From Gossypium raimondii (Eukaryota > Streptophyta > Magnoliopsida > Malvales > Malvaceae): a DNA stretch of 64,000 nt. Under the pieces are notes generated by a model. It was not told where the DNA came from and ran no database searches. It saw only the letters and a program-made list of their open reading frames with translations. Below, piece after piece: positions 35,256-46,388 of this stretch. Location of the stretch: contig NC_068567.1 in assembly GCF_025698545.1 (NCBI RefSeq), positions 59,773,371-59,837,370 of the forward strand, read 5' to 3'. How positions within the stretch are numbered: position 1 is the stretch's first letter; every line of letters starts with the position of its first letter. The position numbers and the translations under genes were made by a program.

Positions 35256-35898
35256 AATGAAGTAAATAGTGGAGAAAGCAGCAATTGTCCAATATCTTCC
35301 CCAATATGCATCTGCTAAAACAGCTCCAATGAGAGGTGTAACGTAACAAGTTCCTTGCCAAGTAGTCACATTCCTTGCAGCTGATGCATTTCCTTCATGT
35401 AGTTTCTTGGTCAAGTAACTTACAAGATTAGTTGCTATCCCATAATAAGCCAATCTCTCACAACATTCATTACCTGTAATTCCATATAAGAAAATTGCAG
35501 AAATAAGATAAGCTTTACTCGAATAAAAGTAAAACTCATTTAAATGAAGAGAAAATAGATAAATTTATAATAATTCACCCAAAATGAAAGGGCATGCTTT
35601 CCAATTTCCAGTATTTTGCTTCAAAACAGGATTCCCATTAAAGTCAACAGAGCCAACCCCAGTGTAAAGCCCACTGTTTTCAGCCTAGAAATACAAAATA
35701 TTGAAACATTAAATAACATAACCTCCAAGATAAAGAATTTTAACAAGAAAAAACAACAAACCCAGAAATTTTTTCAGTGTTAAAAGGTGTCTTTGAACAA
35801 ATGATCAAAATCTTATGACCACCAAAAATAAAAGATCAAAGGGGGAAAATTACCCGATCAAGTTCAGCTTCCAACAGCGATCTCTCTTCATCGACAGA
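35256..35898 (-). pseudogene. NPF8/PTR peptide-transporter gene fragment, three exons
   Basis: Minus-strand blocks 35854-35898 (SVDEERSLLEAELDR), 35579-35684 ([16 protein letters not shown], then [10 protein letters not shown]) and 35256-35473 ([20 protein letters not shown], then [18 protein letters not shown]) match the start of plant dipeptide transporters of the NPF8 (PTR1/2/5) group. These are proton-coupled carriers with twelve membrane helices. Only the N-terminal tail and first helices are present, and the start codon is lost at the junction with the LTR at 35898/35899. Splice phases agree. It is the last member of the cargo of the CACTA element. Confidence 0.8.
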
Positions 35899-38129
35899 TC
35901 ACTGAATTTTGTCCGGCTCGATTTTATGTTTTTTAAAAATAAAAATAAAAATACAAAAAAAATAAAAAATTGCATTTTGACCCCAAACTTTTCTAAAATT
36001 TACATTTTGACCCCAAAAACTTTCTAAAATTACATTTTTACCCTTAAACTTTCTCAAAATTACATTTTGACCCCTAAACTTCCGCAAAATTACGCCCCAA
36101 AACTTTTCCTGCATTTGCAGTTTAGTCCTTCTGGCAGCAACTTGCACACCTACCCCGTGATTTCCGGCCACCGGCCTAAGGCATGGCCTCCCTCTCCCCT
36201 AGCCACCTAATCCCTGCAAAAAGGAAGGAAAAACACCTATAAATGGGTTTTAAAAAACCCCAAAATCGGACCCCCCACCCACGAAAAAAAAAAAAAAAAC
36301 TTGAAAGAAAAAGAAAAAAGCTTTGAGAAAGAAAAAGAAAAGGAAAAGAAGAGAGGGGAGAAGGAGAGGCCGACCATCGGCGAGCCACCGGAGGAGGCGA
36401 CGGCAGCAGCGGCATCGACGGCGGCGTAGAAGACCGAACGGAGAAGAAGAAGAAGAAGAAAAAAGAAGAAAGAAGAGAAAGAAAGATGGAAGAAGAAGAA
36501 GAAAGAAAGAAAAAAAAGAAAATATTTTGTAATAGTCGGCCCGGCCCGGCCCGACCCGACCTGCACGACCCGTGACCTGACCCGACAGCACCAGCAACCT
36601 AGCAGGCCACGGTAGCAGCCCAGCGGCCCAAAGAGTAGCCCAAAAAAAAAAAAAAGAAGAACAAAGCAAAAAAAAAAAAAGCAGGCCATTTTCAGCAGGC
36701 CCAGCGCAACCCAGTAGGGCAGGCCCAGCGCAGCCCAGCAGGCCAGGCCCAGCGCAGCCCAGTAGACCCAGCGCACCCAGCAGGCCAGGCCCACACGCAA
36801 GCAGCCCAACAGAAAAAAAAGGGAAAGAAAAAGAAAAGAAAAAAAAAAAGAAGAAGGGGTTCAATTTGTATTATCCGTTCGGCGAAGCTCGTGTTTTGAG
36901 GTTTTTTTTCGGTAATTTTATTTTTTAATTTTAATTTAATGCTCGTATTTTTTTAAATATTATTAGTATTTTATGCATTTTTATATTTTGGCATTTATAT
37001 TTTAAATTTAATTTACTTCAATTTTTATTTTATTTTATTTTATTTTATTTTAAATAATTTTAATAAATGAGGCAACGAATCGATTTAGCATAAAATCATT
37101 GATTTCATTGCTATGTTGGGTGAATATCATCGGTTTGTGTTAAACACGATACGCCCTTTTTTAAAAAAAGAAAAAAATCGAAAAAATTCTAAAATTCTCG
37201 TATTTTTTTATTATCCTCGTGTTTAGATAGAATCACGATTAAATATTAAGTTGAATCGATTTGGCACTAATTCGATTATTTCATCGCCATGTAGGGATGA
37301 ATATCATTGATTCGTGTTAAATACGATACTTCTTTAAAAAAATCGTGTTTCAAAATTGTCGTGTTTTAAAAATTTTCGCGTTTCTAAAATTTTCCTGTTT
37401 CAGAAATCTTCGTGTTTTAAAAATTCCAGTGTTTCAAAAATTTTCGTGTTTTTAAAAAAATCTCCCGTGTTTTCAAAAATTCCCATATTTTGAAAATTTT
37501 CTTGTTTTCAAAAAAATTTTCGTGTTTTAAAAAAAAAGTTCTCGTATTTCAAAAAATTGTCGTGTTTTCAAAAATTGACCGTGTTTCAAAATTGTCGTGT
37601 TTTAAAAATTTTCGTGTTTCTAAAATTTTCGTATTTCAAAAATTTTCATGTTTTCAAAATTTTGCGTGTTCCAAAAATCTTCGTGTTTTAAAAAATTCTC
37701 GTGTTTCAAAATTTTTTTTTTTGGTGCTTCAAAATTCTCGTGTTTTTTTTTTAAAAAAAGATTCTCATGTTTCAATCGGATCACGATTAAACATTAAGTT
37801 GAACTTGTATTTTCGAAAATTAAGACAACATGCGTTTAATGAGATACCAATTTTGGGCGTCGCGAGGGTGCTAATACCTTCCTCGCACGTAACCAACTCC
37901 CGAACCCTAATTTTCTCTGAATTTTTACGTGGACCTAAAATTACCTCTTTTTTAGAAAAGTTTAAAAATAAATTTTTCTTCTAAAAAGAGAATTTTGTAG
38001 GTGTCCGATCACACCTAGGAAAAAAGATCGGTGGCGACTCCTTTTTTCAAATAAAACCGAGACATTGTTTTCAAATTTTCAATAATTCCTTTGACTAGCG
38101 CCCGTACCCGAAATTTTTAGGTCGCTACA
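35899..38129 (+). repeat. Left LTR of the Ogre-like element
   Basis: It runs from tcactgaattttgtcc to ggtcgctaca. Inside are short tandem copies of a block like aaaattacattttgacccc (about 35965-36090), a GA-rich and then GC-rich segment with repeated gcccagcgcagcccag units (36280-36830), and 37340-37760 with some 25 degenerate copies of a cgtgtttcaaaaatt-like unit. Open frames here (for example 36237-36864 on the minus strand) are low-complexity artefacts. Confidence 0.85.
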
Positions 38130-38131
38130 GC

Positions 38132-38149
38132 TGGCGACTCCACTGGGGA
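38132..38149 (+). promoter_or_regulatory. Primer-binding site of the Ogre-like element
   Basis: TGGCGACTCCACTGGGGA begins three bases after the end of the left LTR. It starts with TGG, as sites complementary to a tRNA CCA end do. I recall tRNA-Arg as the primer of Ogre elements, but the tRNA identity was not checked. Confidence 0.6.
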
Positions 38150-39308
38150 AAAAATGTTTTTGAGAGTCGAGTCTAATGTTAAACGCGTGTTGTCAAATTT
38201 TTAAAATCCTTTGTTCAAATTAATTTTTAATCGTGATCCTTGAATTTTATTTTTTGAAAAGTCATGCATTTGCATTCGGTTTTTTTTAATTAATATTTTT
38301 CTAACTTGTTTTTTCTTCTTTTTTTTTTTCAACTTTATGTTTTACGTTTTTTTAGTTGTTTTAGTAAAAATAAAATTTAAAAGGTTTGTGAGTTTCTCCC
38401 CACACACCGTGCACTTGTATTTTTTGCATAACATGAGCTCTCTACCCGGGCTCCGTCCGTTTAAGTGAAAGTAAACGCTACGCCTTCGTGAGTTAACTCG
38501 TCCCTCCGCACAGGCTAGTAATTACTTCCGGGTTACATATGACTTATGCTTTCGTGAGTTAACTTGTCCCTCCGCATAGGCATAAGTAAATGTAACCCCT
38601 CGAATTGAGCTCGTGAGCCCATGACGGGTGACAACCGAGGCTTTGTACTAACCTTAGTAGGTGACAGTATAGACAATTCGAGTACCTTTCTAGAACTGAA
38701 ACCACATATAGTGAACCGTACGAGCCACCCAATTAGAGCCATGTCGAACCTCTGTCCGTTTGATAGTTACCAAAATAAGTACACGGGAGAAACGCCTCTT
38801 ACCTTTTATTTCTTTTACATTTACACTTATTTGCAAATGAATTGAGTCTGTTTAATAAGTTGGGTCAGGTAGATTGTCTGATGGTATGTGGGGTAGGTTT
38901 TTGTAAAGCATGTTGGGGCAAAAAAAAAATGTGGGTCTGTTCCACCAAATTGCATGATTGACTAACTTAATTTGTTAAATTTTCCATAGTATTTATTTTT
39001 TATTTTTCTTCTGTTTATATTTGTTGTGATCTCTAACCAAGGTTATTTGTTCTTCATTTTATTTTTCATCATGCATCGTAGACATCGTTAGGAAGGTGTT
39101 GATTAGAGATTGGTTGCCAAAAACGGGTTTCTGATAGAGGAGTCAATTACACGAGTAACCGAGAAAATATCGTAGTCCGAGATTGGTCTTTGAGAACTCA
39201 AAAGCGAAAGGGGACGGTTTGAAGGAAGGATACACCTCGATCTTCCGAGCGTGTGACTTCGAATACTCGTCAGAATAATCTCGAAGACTTGACTGAGATT
39301 TAGAGGCG
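38150..39308. other. 5' untranslated internal region of the Ogre-like element
   Basis: No reading frame is supported. Two related blocks around cttcgtgagttaactygtccctccgcayaggc occur at about 38483 and 38551. T-rich and A-rich tracts separate them. It matches the long leader typical of Tat/Ogre elements. Confidence 0.45.
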
Positions 39309-39605
39309 ATGGGACTCGACATCGGAGGCATCTTCACTGAAAAGTTCGGAGATATAGCTCACTTGATAGCAATCGATGTGAACAAGCAGTTGATCCAAGC
39401 CATGGTTCGATTCTGGGACCTAGCCTATCAGTTTTTCACTTTCAATCAGGAAGATATGACTCCGACCATAGAAGAGTATGCTGCCCTGCTTCGCATCGAC
39501 AATGTGCAACTCAACAAGATATATGTGAAGGAGTCTAAACCGATGACCTTCAAGAAAAAGCTAATGAAGTTTACAGGGATGATTGATACATGGACTGAAG
39601 TTTAG
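39309..39605 (+). pseudogene. ORF1 (DUF7745-like) of the Ogre-like element, truncated
   Basis: 98 residues with VRFWDLAYQFFTF and TPTIEEYAALLRI, landmarks of the DUF7745-type ORF1 that precedes gag in Ogre-like elements; its function is unknown. Family members are several hundred residues long; this one stops early. The following sequence (39606-39790) still holds broken pieces, among them a gag-like stretch near 39740. Confidence 0.6.
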
Positions 39606-40620
39606 TCAATGAAATTCGCAAGGCAGCTGTGCAAATTGTACAAATATCAGATGAGGCCGAAGCTCTCAGTTGGCGATTCTTTCTAAGCCAAAGATCAAGT
39701 ATGTCGGAGTTCCTAGGACGAGTGAAGAAACAAGGCGATGTGGCCAGGGAATTTGTGCAACTGTTCAGTCCAATATGGAAAAATGTTTTGTAATGGGCTC
39801 TTTTGATTAATGAAACGCCAAAATATGGGGCTATCTTGAAATCAACACCAAATTCTTGTATATTTATTCATGACTAACATTCACCTGTCATTCATTCATT
39901 CTTTCTTTCATTCATGCATTGCATGTACATGTCACCCTAACCGTTCACTAAGGCTGGAACCGCATAATCCATAGTTGTGACACTACAAGTCTGGAATCAC
40001 GTCATTCTTATAGAACGCATTGAAGAGCTAGAACTATGGATGTTGAACTCAATGAGAGTGATCTAATTGAGGATGTTTCAATGATACGCTCTTGTCCCCT
40101 AAGATTTGTTTTGAACAATTGGACTGCTGTGGACCTTCTTGTAGTTTCTAAATCCTCTCCAGAGTAATGCTCAATGTTACTTCTCTATTTATTTTGTGTG
40201 CCCCTAAATAGTGGGATTCCTTTTGTAAGAGCTTATGTTTGCTCTTTATCATTTCAATGAACATTAATGAAGATGCATTTTGTTTTATATTGTCATATTC
40301 TTTTCATTAACTTTGCGACTACTCCTTCTGTTCATATCCTTTTCTGGCATATGTCTCATATCATCTCATATCATTGTGTGTTGATTCCAATACCTCAATG
40401 CTCTTCTATAGCTTTTTTCCATTCACCTTTTAGGTGCTCAGATATCAATAGCATGAATAATCCCGTTACGAATCCTGAAATCAATTTTGAGAAGACTGTT
40501 TGTTTAGGAGAATTGAAGTCGATTTAAAATGTCAAGATTGTGTCTCGCCTCTCGACTTCATCGAGAATGGTGGAACAATAGGAGAAACAGATCCTACCCC
40601 ATCAAGAATTTGTTGAGGTA
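39606..40620. other. Degraded internal region; gag and protease missing
   Basis: No gag zinc knuckle or protease active site is recognisable. Low-complexity text (cattcattcattctttc) and a short frame (40267-40527) ending in a few residues that match the usual protease-RT linker are all that remain. It is a deletion scar in the retrotransposon. Confidence 0.45.
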
Positions 40621-43600
40621 GTGAACTTGGGGAATGAAGAAAAGAAACAAGAAGTGAAGATTGGAACTTCCATTTCAGAAAACACAAGGCAAGATTTGAT
40701 CGCCTTGCTCCATGAGTACAAGGATGTGTTTGCCTGGTCTTATCAGGATATGCCAGGATTGAACACAGATATTGCGGTCCACAAGCTCTCACTAAAACCA
40801 GAATGCAAGCCCGTTCAGCAGAAGTTAAGAAGGATGAGACCCGAAATGCTGTTGAAGATAAAAGAAGAAGTCAAGAAACAATTTGACGCTGGCTTTCTAC
40901 AAGTCTCCAAATATCCAGAGTGGGTGGCTAACATAGTCCCGGTACCGAAGAAAGACGGCAATGTTATAATTAGATAAAGATGGCTCCCGAAGATATGGAG
41001 AAAACCACATTCGTGACAATATGGGGGACCTTCTGCTACAAAGTAATGCCGTTCGGATTAAAGAATGCTGGGGCAACATATCAGAGAGCAATGGTGACGT
41101 TGTTCCATGATATGATGCACAAAGAACTAGAAGTTTACATCGATGATATGATTGCCAAATCTTGGGAAGAAAAAGAGCATGTTGGAAATCTCAAGAAGCT
41201 GTTCAAAAGGCTAAGAAAGTTCCAGTTGAAGTTAAACCCGGCCAAATGTACGTTTGGGGCTACTTCAGGAAAACTGCTAGGTTTCATTGTTAGTGAAAGA
41301 GGTATCGAGGTTGATCTAGATAAGATAAAAGCTATACAAGAATTGCCTCCCCCGCGCACACGAAAAGAAGTCAGAGGATTTTTAGGAAGGTTGAATTACA
41401 ATACTCGATTCATTGCCCAACTTACGAATCAGTGTAATCCAATTTTTCGACTCCTTCGAAAGCATAACCCGGGAGAATGGAACGAGGAGTGCCAAGTGGC
41501 CTTCGATAAGATAAAACAGTATCTATCTAATCCTCCTGTGCTAATACTGCCGACCCCTGGAAAACCCTTAATATTGTACCTGACCGTGTTTGAGAACTCA
41601 ATGGGTTGCGTACTGGGGCAACATGATGAGTCAGGGAAAAGAGAAAAGGCAATTTACTACCTCAGCAAAAAGTTCACAGAATATGAGGCAAAGTACCCTT
41701 CAATTGAGAAGTTTTGTTGTGCATTGATTTGGACGGTTCGAAGGCTCAGGCAATACATGCTGTATCATACGACATGGTTAATTTCAAAACTGGACCCAAT
41801 AAAGTACATGATGGAGTCGCCTGCACTCTCAGGGAGGATGGCCCGATGGCAGATCCTATTCACTGAGTATGACATTGTATAAGTGAGCCAAAAGTCGATA
41901 AAAGGAAGGGCAATAGCTGACTTCTTGGCAAGTCGAACAACGGAGGAATACGAGCCTTTGAGATTTGAGTTCCCAGATAAAGATTTGATGTGCATTTCAG
42001 AAAAAGAGGGTGAGTCATCAAAAGAGAAATCATGGAAAATGAGCTTCGATGGTGCATCAAATGCATTGGGGCATGGAATCGGGGCAGTCTTAGTGTCACC
42101 TGAAGGGGACCATTACCCACTTACTGCCAGATTGGATTTCTTCTGTACCAATAATATAGCGGAGTACGAAGCTTGCATCATGGGACTTCGTGCAGCTATC
42201 AAGAGGAAAATCAAAATCTTAGAGGTACATGGGGACTCAACATTAGTCATTTATCAAATTCGTGGAGATTGGGAAGTGAGAGATCCAAAATTAGTCAAAT
42301 ATCACGATCTCGTTGCAGAGCTGATCAAGGAGTTCTATAAAGTAACTTTTAACTACTTTCCACGAGAGGAGAACCAACTGGCTGATGCCCTAGCCACCTT
42401 GGCTTCGATGTTCAAGGCAAACAGAGAAACTGAGATAATGCCTATCCAAATGAGTATATATGAGACCCCTGCACATTGTTTTAGTATTGAGGAGGAGTCA
42501 GATGGACGACCATGGTTCCATGATATCCTAGAGTACATCAAGAATCAAAGGTACCCCGAGCAAGCAAACGAGAATGACAAAAGAACAATCAGAAGAATGG
42601 CAATTGGATTTGTTCTTGACGGGGATATTCTATACAAAAGGGGAAAAGATCAAGTGCTCTTGAGGTGCGTGGACGCTGTTGAAGCTAGAAAGATACTTGA
42701 GGAGGTTTATGAAGGAATTTGTGGAACACATGCCAGTGGTTTCACCATGGCCAGGCAGATTATGAGACTTGGTTATTATTGGCTGACGATGGAAAGGGAT
42801 TGCATTGGTTACGCACGAAAGTGCCACAAATGTCAAATTTATGGCGATAAAATTCATGCAGCTCCGTCGCCCCTTCATGTCATGACTTCTCCATGGCCTT
42901 TTTCTATATGGGGCATGGATGTTATAGGGCCAATTTCCCCGAAAGCTTCCAATGGGCATCGATTCATCTTTGTGGTTATAGACTACTTCACAAAATGGGT
43001 AGAAGCCACTTCATTTGCTAATGTGACAAAGGTTGCAGTCTGTAGGTTCTTAAAAAAGGAGATTATATGTCGATATGGTCTGCCTGAAAGAATCATTTCA
43101 GATAATGCTTTAAATTTGAACAACAAGATGATGAAAGAAGTATGTGAGCAATTCCAGATAAAACATCATAATTCTTCGCCCTATCGCCCACAGATGAACG
43201 GAGCAGTAGAAGCCGCTAATAAGAACATTAAGAGGATTATTGGAAAGATGACTGAGACATATAAAGACTGGCACGAGAAGCTACCATTCGCTTTGTACGC
43301 ATATCGCACCTTGGTACGGACGTCTACGGGGGCAACTCCTTTTTCTCTGGTCTATGGAATGGAAGCCGTTCTGCCTATCGAAGTAGAGATCCCATCTCTG
43401 CGCGTCTTGATGGAGACAAGGTTAGAGGAATCAGAGTGGGTTCGAGCTCGATATGATCAGCTAAACCTTATTGAAGGGAAACGCTTGAAGGCAATTCGTC
43501 ATGGACAGATGTACCAGAAGAGAATGATTACGCCCATGATAAAAGGTGCGCCAAGAGAATTTCGCGAAGGAGAGCTCGTACTGAGAAAGATTCTCCCGAT

Positions 43601-43757
43601 ACAGAAGGATTTTCGAGGAAAATGGTCACCAAATTGGGAAGGGCCATACGTTGTAAAAAGGGCATTCTCAGGAGGGGTTCTGATTCTCACTGAGATGGAC
43701 GGGAAAGAATTACCTAATCCAGTGAACTCAGATTCTGTGAAGAAATATTATGCCTAA
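40621..43757 (+). pseudogene. pol region (RT, RNase H, archaeal-type RNase H, integrase) of the Ogre-like element
   Basis: Three frames: 40621-40977 (RT fingers; DVFAWSYQDMPGL, WVANIVPVPKKDG, then stop), 40980-41882 (RT from MAPEDMEKTTFV, YIDDMI, RNase H) and 41883-43757 (624 aa). The last one is open throughout: an archaeal-type RNase H (FDGASNALGHGIG, NNIAEYEACI), a zinc-binding HHCC region (CGTHASGF, CHKCQIYGDK), the integrase core (WGMDVIGPI, DNALNLN) and a C-terminal GPYVV segment. Between the first two frames the segment that normally holds the first catalytic aspartate and its neighbours (roughly 50 residues) is missing. Frames are abutting and separated only by stop codons. Confidence 0.85.
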
Positions 43758-44744
43758 AAAAAAAAGAGACAAAAAAAACAAAAAAAACAACAAAAAAGGA
43801 ACAAAACAAAAACAAAACAAAAAAAGAAAAAAGAAAAAACAAAGAAAAGAAAAAGAAAAATCAAGATGAAAACCCGAAAAGGGCGTCTTGATAAACAAAA
43901 GGATTAGGATGAAAACCCAAAAGGGCGTCCTAATGAAGTGGGCTCGGGCTTGAAGAAGCCAATTGGCTTGAACGGGGAGTCGAATGGCGAGGTTGCAATA
44001 TTGGAAGCATTCTCAGAAGCTCGAAATCTTCTACACAAGATGCCGTGCTCGAAAAGATCCAGGATAAAGAAACGCGGAGAAGTTCATGCATTGGATATCT
44101 AGAGCATTTGTGGCCATTGAATTCACTTTCCTGTCTTTATGATGCTATTTTATTATTATTATTATTATTTGAACCATTCATTGTCAATTTTCTTTGCTTG
44201 CTTCTTTTGAAAAAATGAATGTGAGCTATTTCTTTCATGTCTACTTTGTCATTTTTCATGCATCTCGTGTTTGATTCATTTAAATGATAAATAGTAAGAT
44301 GACATACTCTAAACAAAGGGAATGTTGAGCATTACCTGAATGAGAACTTGATAAATACAAGGACCCTAAAGCAAGAAAAAGTTCAACAGGGGGCAAGAGG
44401 GTGATATACGAAGAAATGTGGGTTACTCACCAAACTTGAGGATGAGTACAAAACTGGAGAGAAAAGTCAAGAATTGAGGAAATGAATGCGAACCCTCACA
44501 AAAATCAAAAGTGAGGCACGTGACAAACAGCCCAGGGTGCATTGCATGATCATGTAGACACAAAAGCATTTAGGACAAACACGTGCATATCATAATAACA
44601 TCATACATGACATATACAGGTATCTTAGTAGAGCAGGGAATACTGGGAGAAAGCTGCACAGAATCAACGAAGAAGAAGGCTTTTAGTTTCACCTGATGTT
44701 TTTTAGAAACTCTGTTTCTTTCAAGAAATATTTTTCAATCTTTG
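43758..44744. other. 3' internal region of the Ogre-like element
   Basis: An A-rich stretch (43760-43865) follows pol. Two related blocks (gatgaaaacccgaaaagggcg and gatgaaaacccaaaagggcg) occur near 43865 and 43910. No reading frame is supported. Confidence 0.45.
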
Positions 44745-46295
44745 GTTTTTTCAAAAATCAACTCATAATACAAAGGTGAGTTGAGCCTCGGTCATGCCGA
44801 GGTATTTCTTTTAAATTTCCATTTTCAAAAATCAACTCATATTGCGAGAAGTGAGTTGAGCCTTGGGCCATCCTGAGGTATTTTTCAATTTTCGTTTTTC
44901 AAAAATCAACTCATATTGCGAGAAGTGAGTTGAGCCTTGGGTCATCCTGAGGTATTTTTAAATTTTCGTTTTTCAAAAATCAACTCATAATACAGAGGTG
45001 AGTTGAGTCTCGGATCATGCCGATGTATTTCTTTTAAACTTCCATTTTTCAAAAAAATCAACTCATAATGCGAGAGGTGAGTTGAGCCTCAGGTCACGCT
45101 GAGGTATTTCTTTTAAATCTCTGTTTTTCAAAAAAAATCAACTCATATTGCGAGAAGTGAGTTGAGCCTCGGGTCACACGCTGAGGTATTTCTTTTAAAT
45201 TTATGTTTTTCAAAAAAATAAACTCGTAATGCGAGAGGTGAGTTGAGCCTCGGTCACATGCCGAGGTATTTCTTTTATATTTCTGTTTTTCAAAAATCAA
45301 CTCATATTGCGAGAGGTAAGTTGAGTCTCAGACACATGCCGAGGTATTTCGTTTAAATTTCTGTTCTTTTTAAATCAACTCATATTGCGAGAGGTGAGTT
45401 GAGCCTCGGTCACATGCCGAGGTATTTCTTTTATACTTCTGTTTTTCAAAAATCAACTCATATTGCGAGAGGTGAGTTGAGCCTCGGGTCATGCTGAGGT
45501 ATTTCTTTTAAATTTCTGTTTTTCAAAAATCAACTCATATTGCGAGAAGTGAGTTGAGCCTCGGGTCACGCTGAGGAATTTTCAATCTCTGTTATTTTAA
45601 ATCAACTCATATCGCGAGAGGTGAGTTGAGCCTCGGACACATGCCGAGGTATTTCTTTTAAATTCCTGTTTTTCAAAAATCAACCCATACTGCAAGGGGT
45701 GAGTTGAGCCTCGGGTCTCATGCCGAGGTATTCTTTTATATTTATGTTTTTCAAAAATCAACTCATATTGCGAGAGGTGAGTTGAGCCTCGGTCACATGC
45801 CGAGGTATTTCTTTTATATTTCTGTTTTTCAAAAATCAACTCATATTGCGAGAGGTGAGTTGAGCCTCGGACACATGCTGAGGTATTTCGTTTAAATTTC
45901 TGTTCTTTTTAAATCAACTCATATTGCGAGAGGTGAGTTGAGCCTCGAACACATGCCGAGGTATTTCGTTTAAATTTCTGTTCTTTTTAAATCAACTCAT
46001 ATTGCGAGAGGTGAGTTGAGCCTCGGTCACATGCCGAGGTATTTCTTTTTCAATTTCTATTTTTCAAAAATCAACTCATATTGCGAGAGGTGAGTTGAGC
46101 CTCGGACACATGCCGAAGTATTTTTCAATTCCTGTTTTTCAAAAATCAACTCATACTGCAAGGGGTGAGTTGAGCCTCGGGTCTCATGCCGAGGTATTCT
46201 TTTCAAATTCTGTTTTTCAAAAATCAACTCATATTGCGAGAGGTGAGTTGAGCATCGGGTCGCACGTCGAAGCATTTTCGATTTCTATTTTTCAA
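44745..46295. repeat. Tandem array, about 20 units of ~78 bp, in the Ogre 3' region
   Basis: Units begin aaaatcaactcatattgcgag, continue with aggtgagttgagcctcgg, then catgccgaggtattt and a T-rich spacer. Each contains two possible hairpins: AACTCA...TGAGTT and CCTCGG...CCGAGG. The array is uninterrupted over about 1.55 kb with units diverged by single-base and small length changes. Short open frames on both strands repeat the unit and are not genes. It looks CRISPR-like in regular spacing only superficially. Confidence 0.8.
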
Positions 46296-46373
46296 ATAAA
46301 AAGAAAATTTTGGACAGTCGAACAAAATTCAGTGCTTTTAAGTCTTTGCTCTATCCCTGTTTCACAGCGATGA

Positions 46374-46388
46374 GCAAAGAGGGGCAGC
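46374..46388 (+). promoter_or_regulatory. Polypurine tract of the Ogre-like element
   Basis: GCAAAGAGGGGCAGC directly precedes the right LTR start TGTAATCACTG. It has the purine content and position expected of a plus-strand primer. Confidence 0.6.

Larger units (their letters stand above)
31478..35898. mobile_element. CACTA (En/Spm) element left end with captured gene fragments; right end not found
   Basis: The end CACTACACCAAAACAGGC at 31478 is the terminal signature of CACTA transposons. It is followed by an array of GGCG-rich subterminal repeats. No GTAGTG-type partner end was found in the window, so the right end is probably lost or was disrupted by the LTR retrotransposon that begins at 35899. 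Between lie exon-like fragments of four different host genes, all on the minus strand and with their introns, as in Pack-CACTA gene capture. No transposase is seen. The right border given is the LTR junction, not the element's own end. Confidence 0.6.

Noticed and set aside
36237..36864. Minus-strand open frames of 190-204 codons in the left LTR, with relatives in the right LTR at 46727-47286
   Set aside because: They are Phe/Ser/Leu or Gly/Leu low-complexity translations of GA-rich and GC-repeat tracts and are not conserved between the two LTRs.
37490..37984. Forward frame of 164 codons rich in Phe/Lys/Val, with a relative at 47947-48255
   Set aside because: It reads through the degenerate cgtgtttcaaaaatt repeat in the LTR and is not a gene.
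40267..40527. 86-codon forward frame as a separate gene
   Set aside because: Only its last part resembles the linker before the reverse transcriptase; the rest is degraded retrotransposon sequence.
44745..46295. Regular repeat spacing resembling a CRISPR array
   Set aside because: The whole ~78 bp unit repeats with no unique spacers, it lies inside a plant LTR retrotransposon, and no cas-like genes are present.
45094..46373. Several 63-92 codon frames on both strands
   Set aside because: They only translate the 78 bp tandem unit; stops fall at random with unit-length changes.
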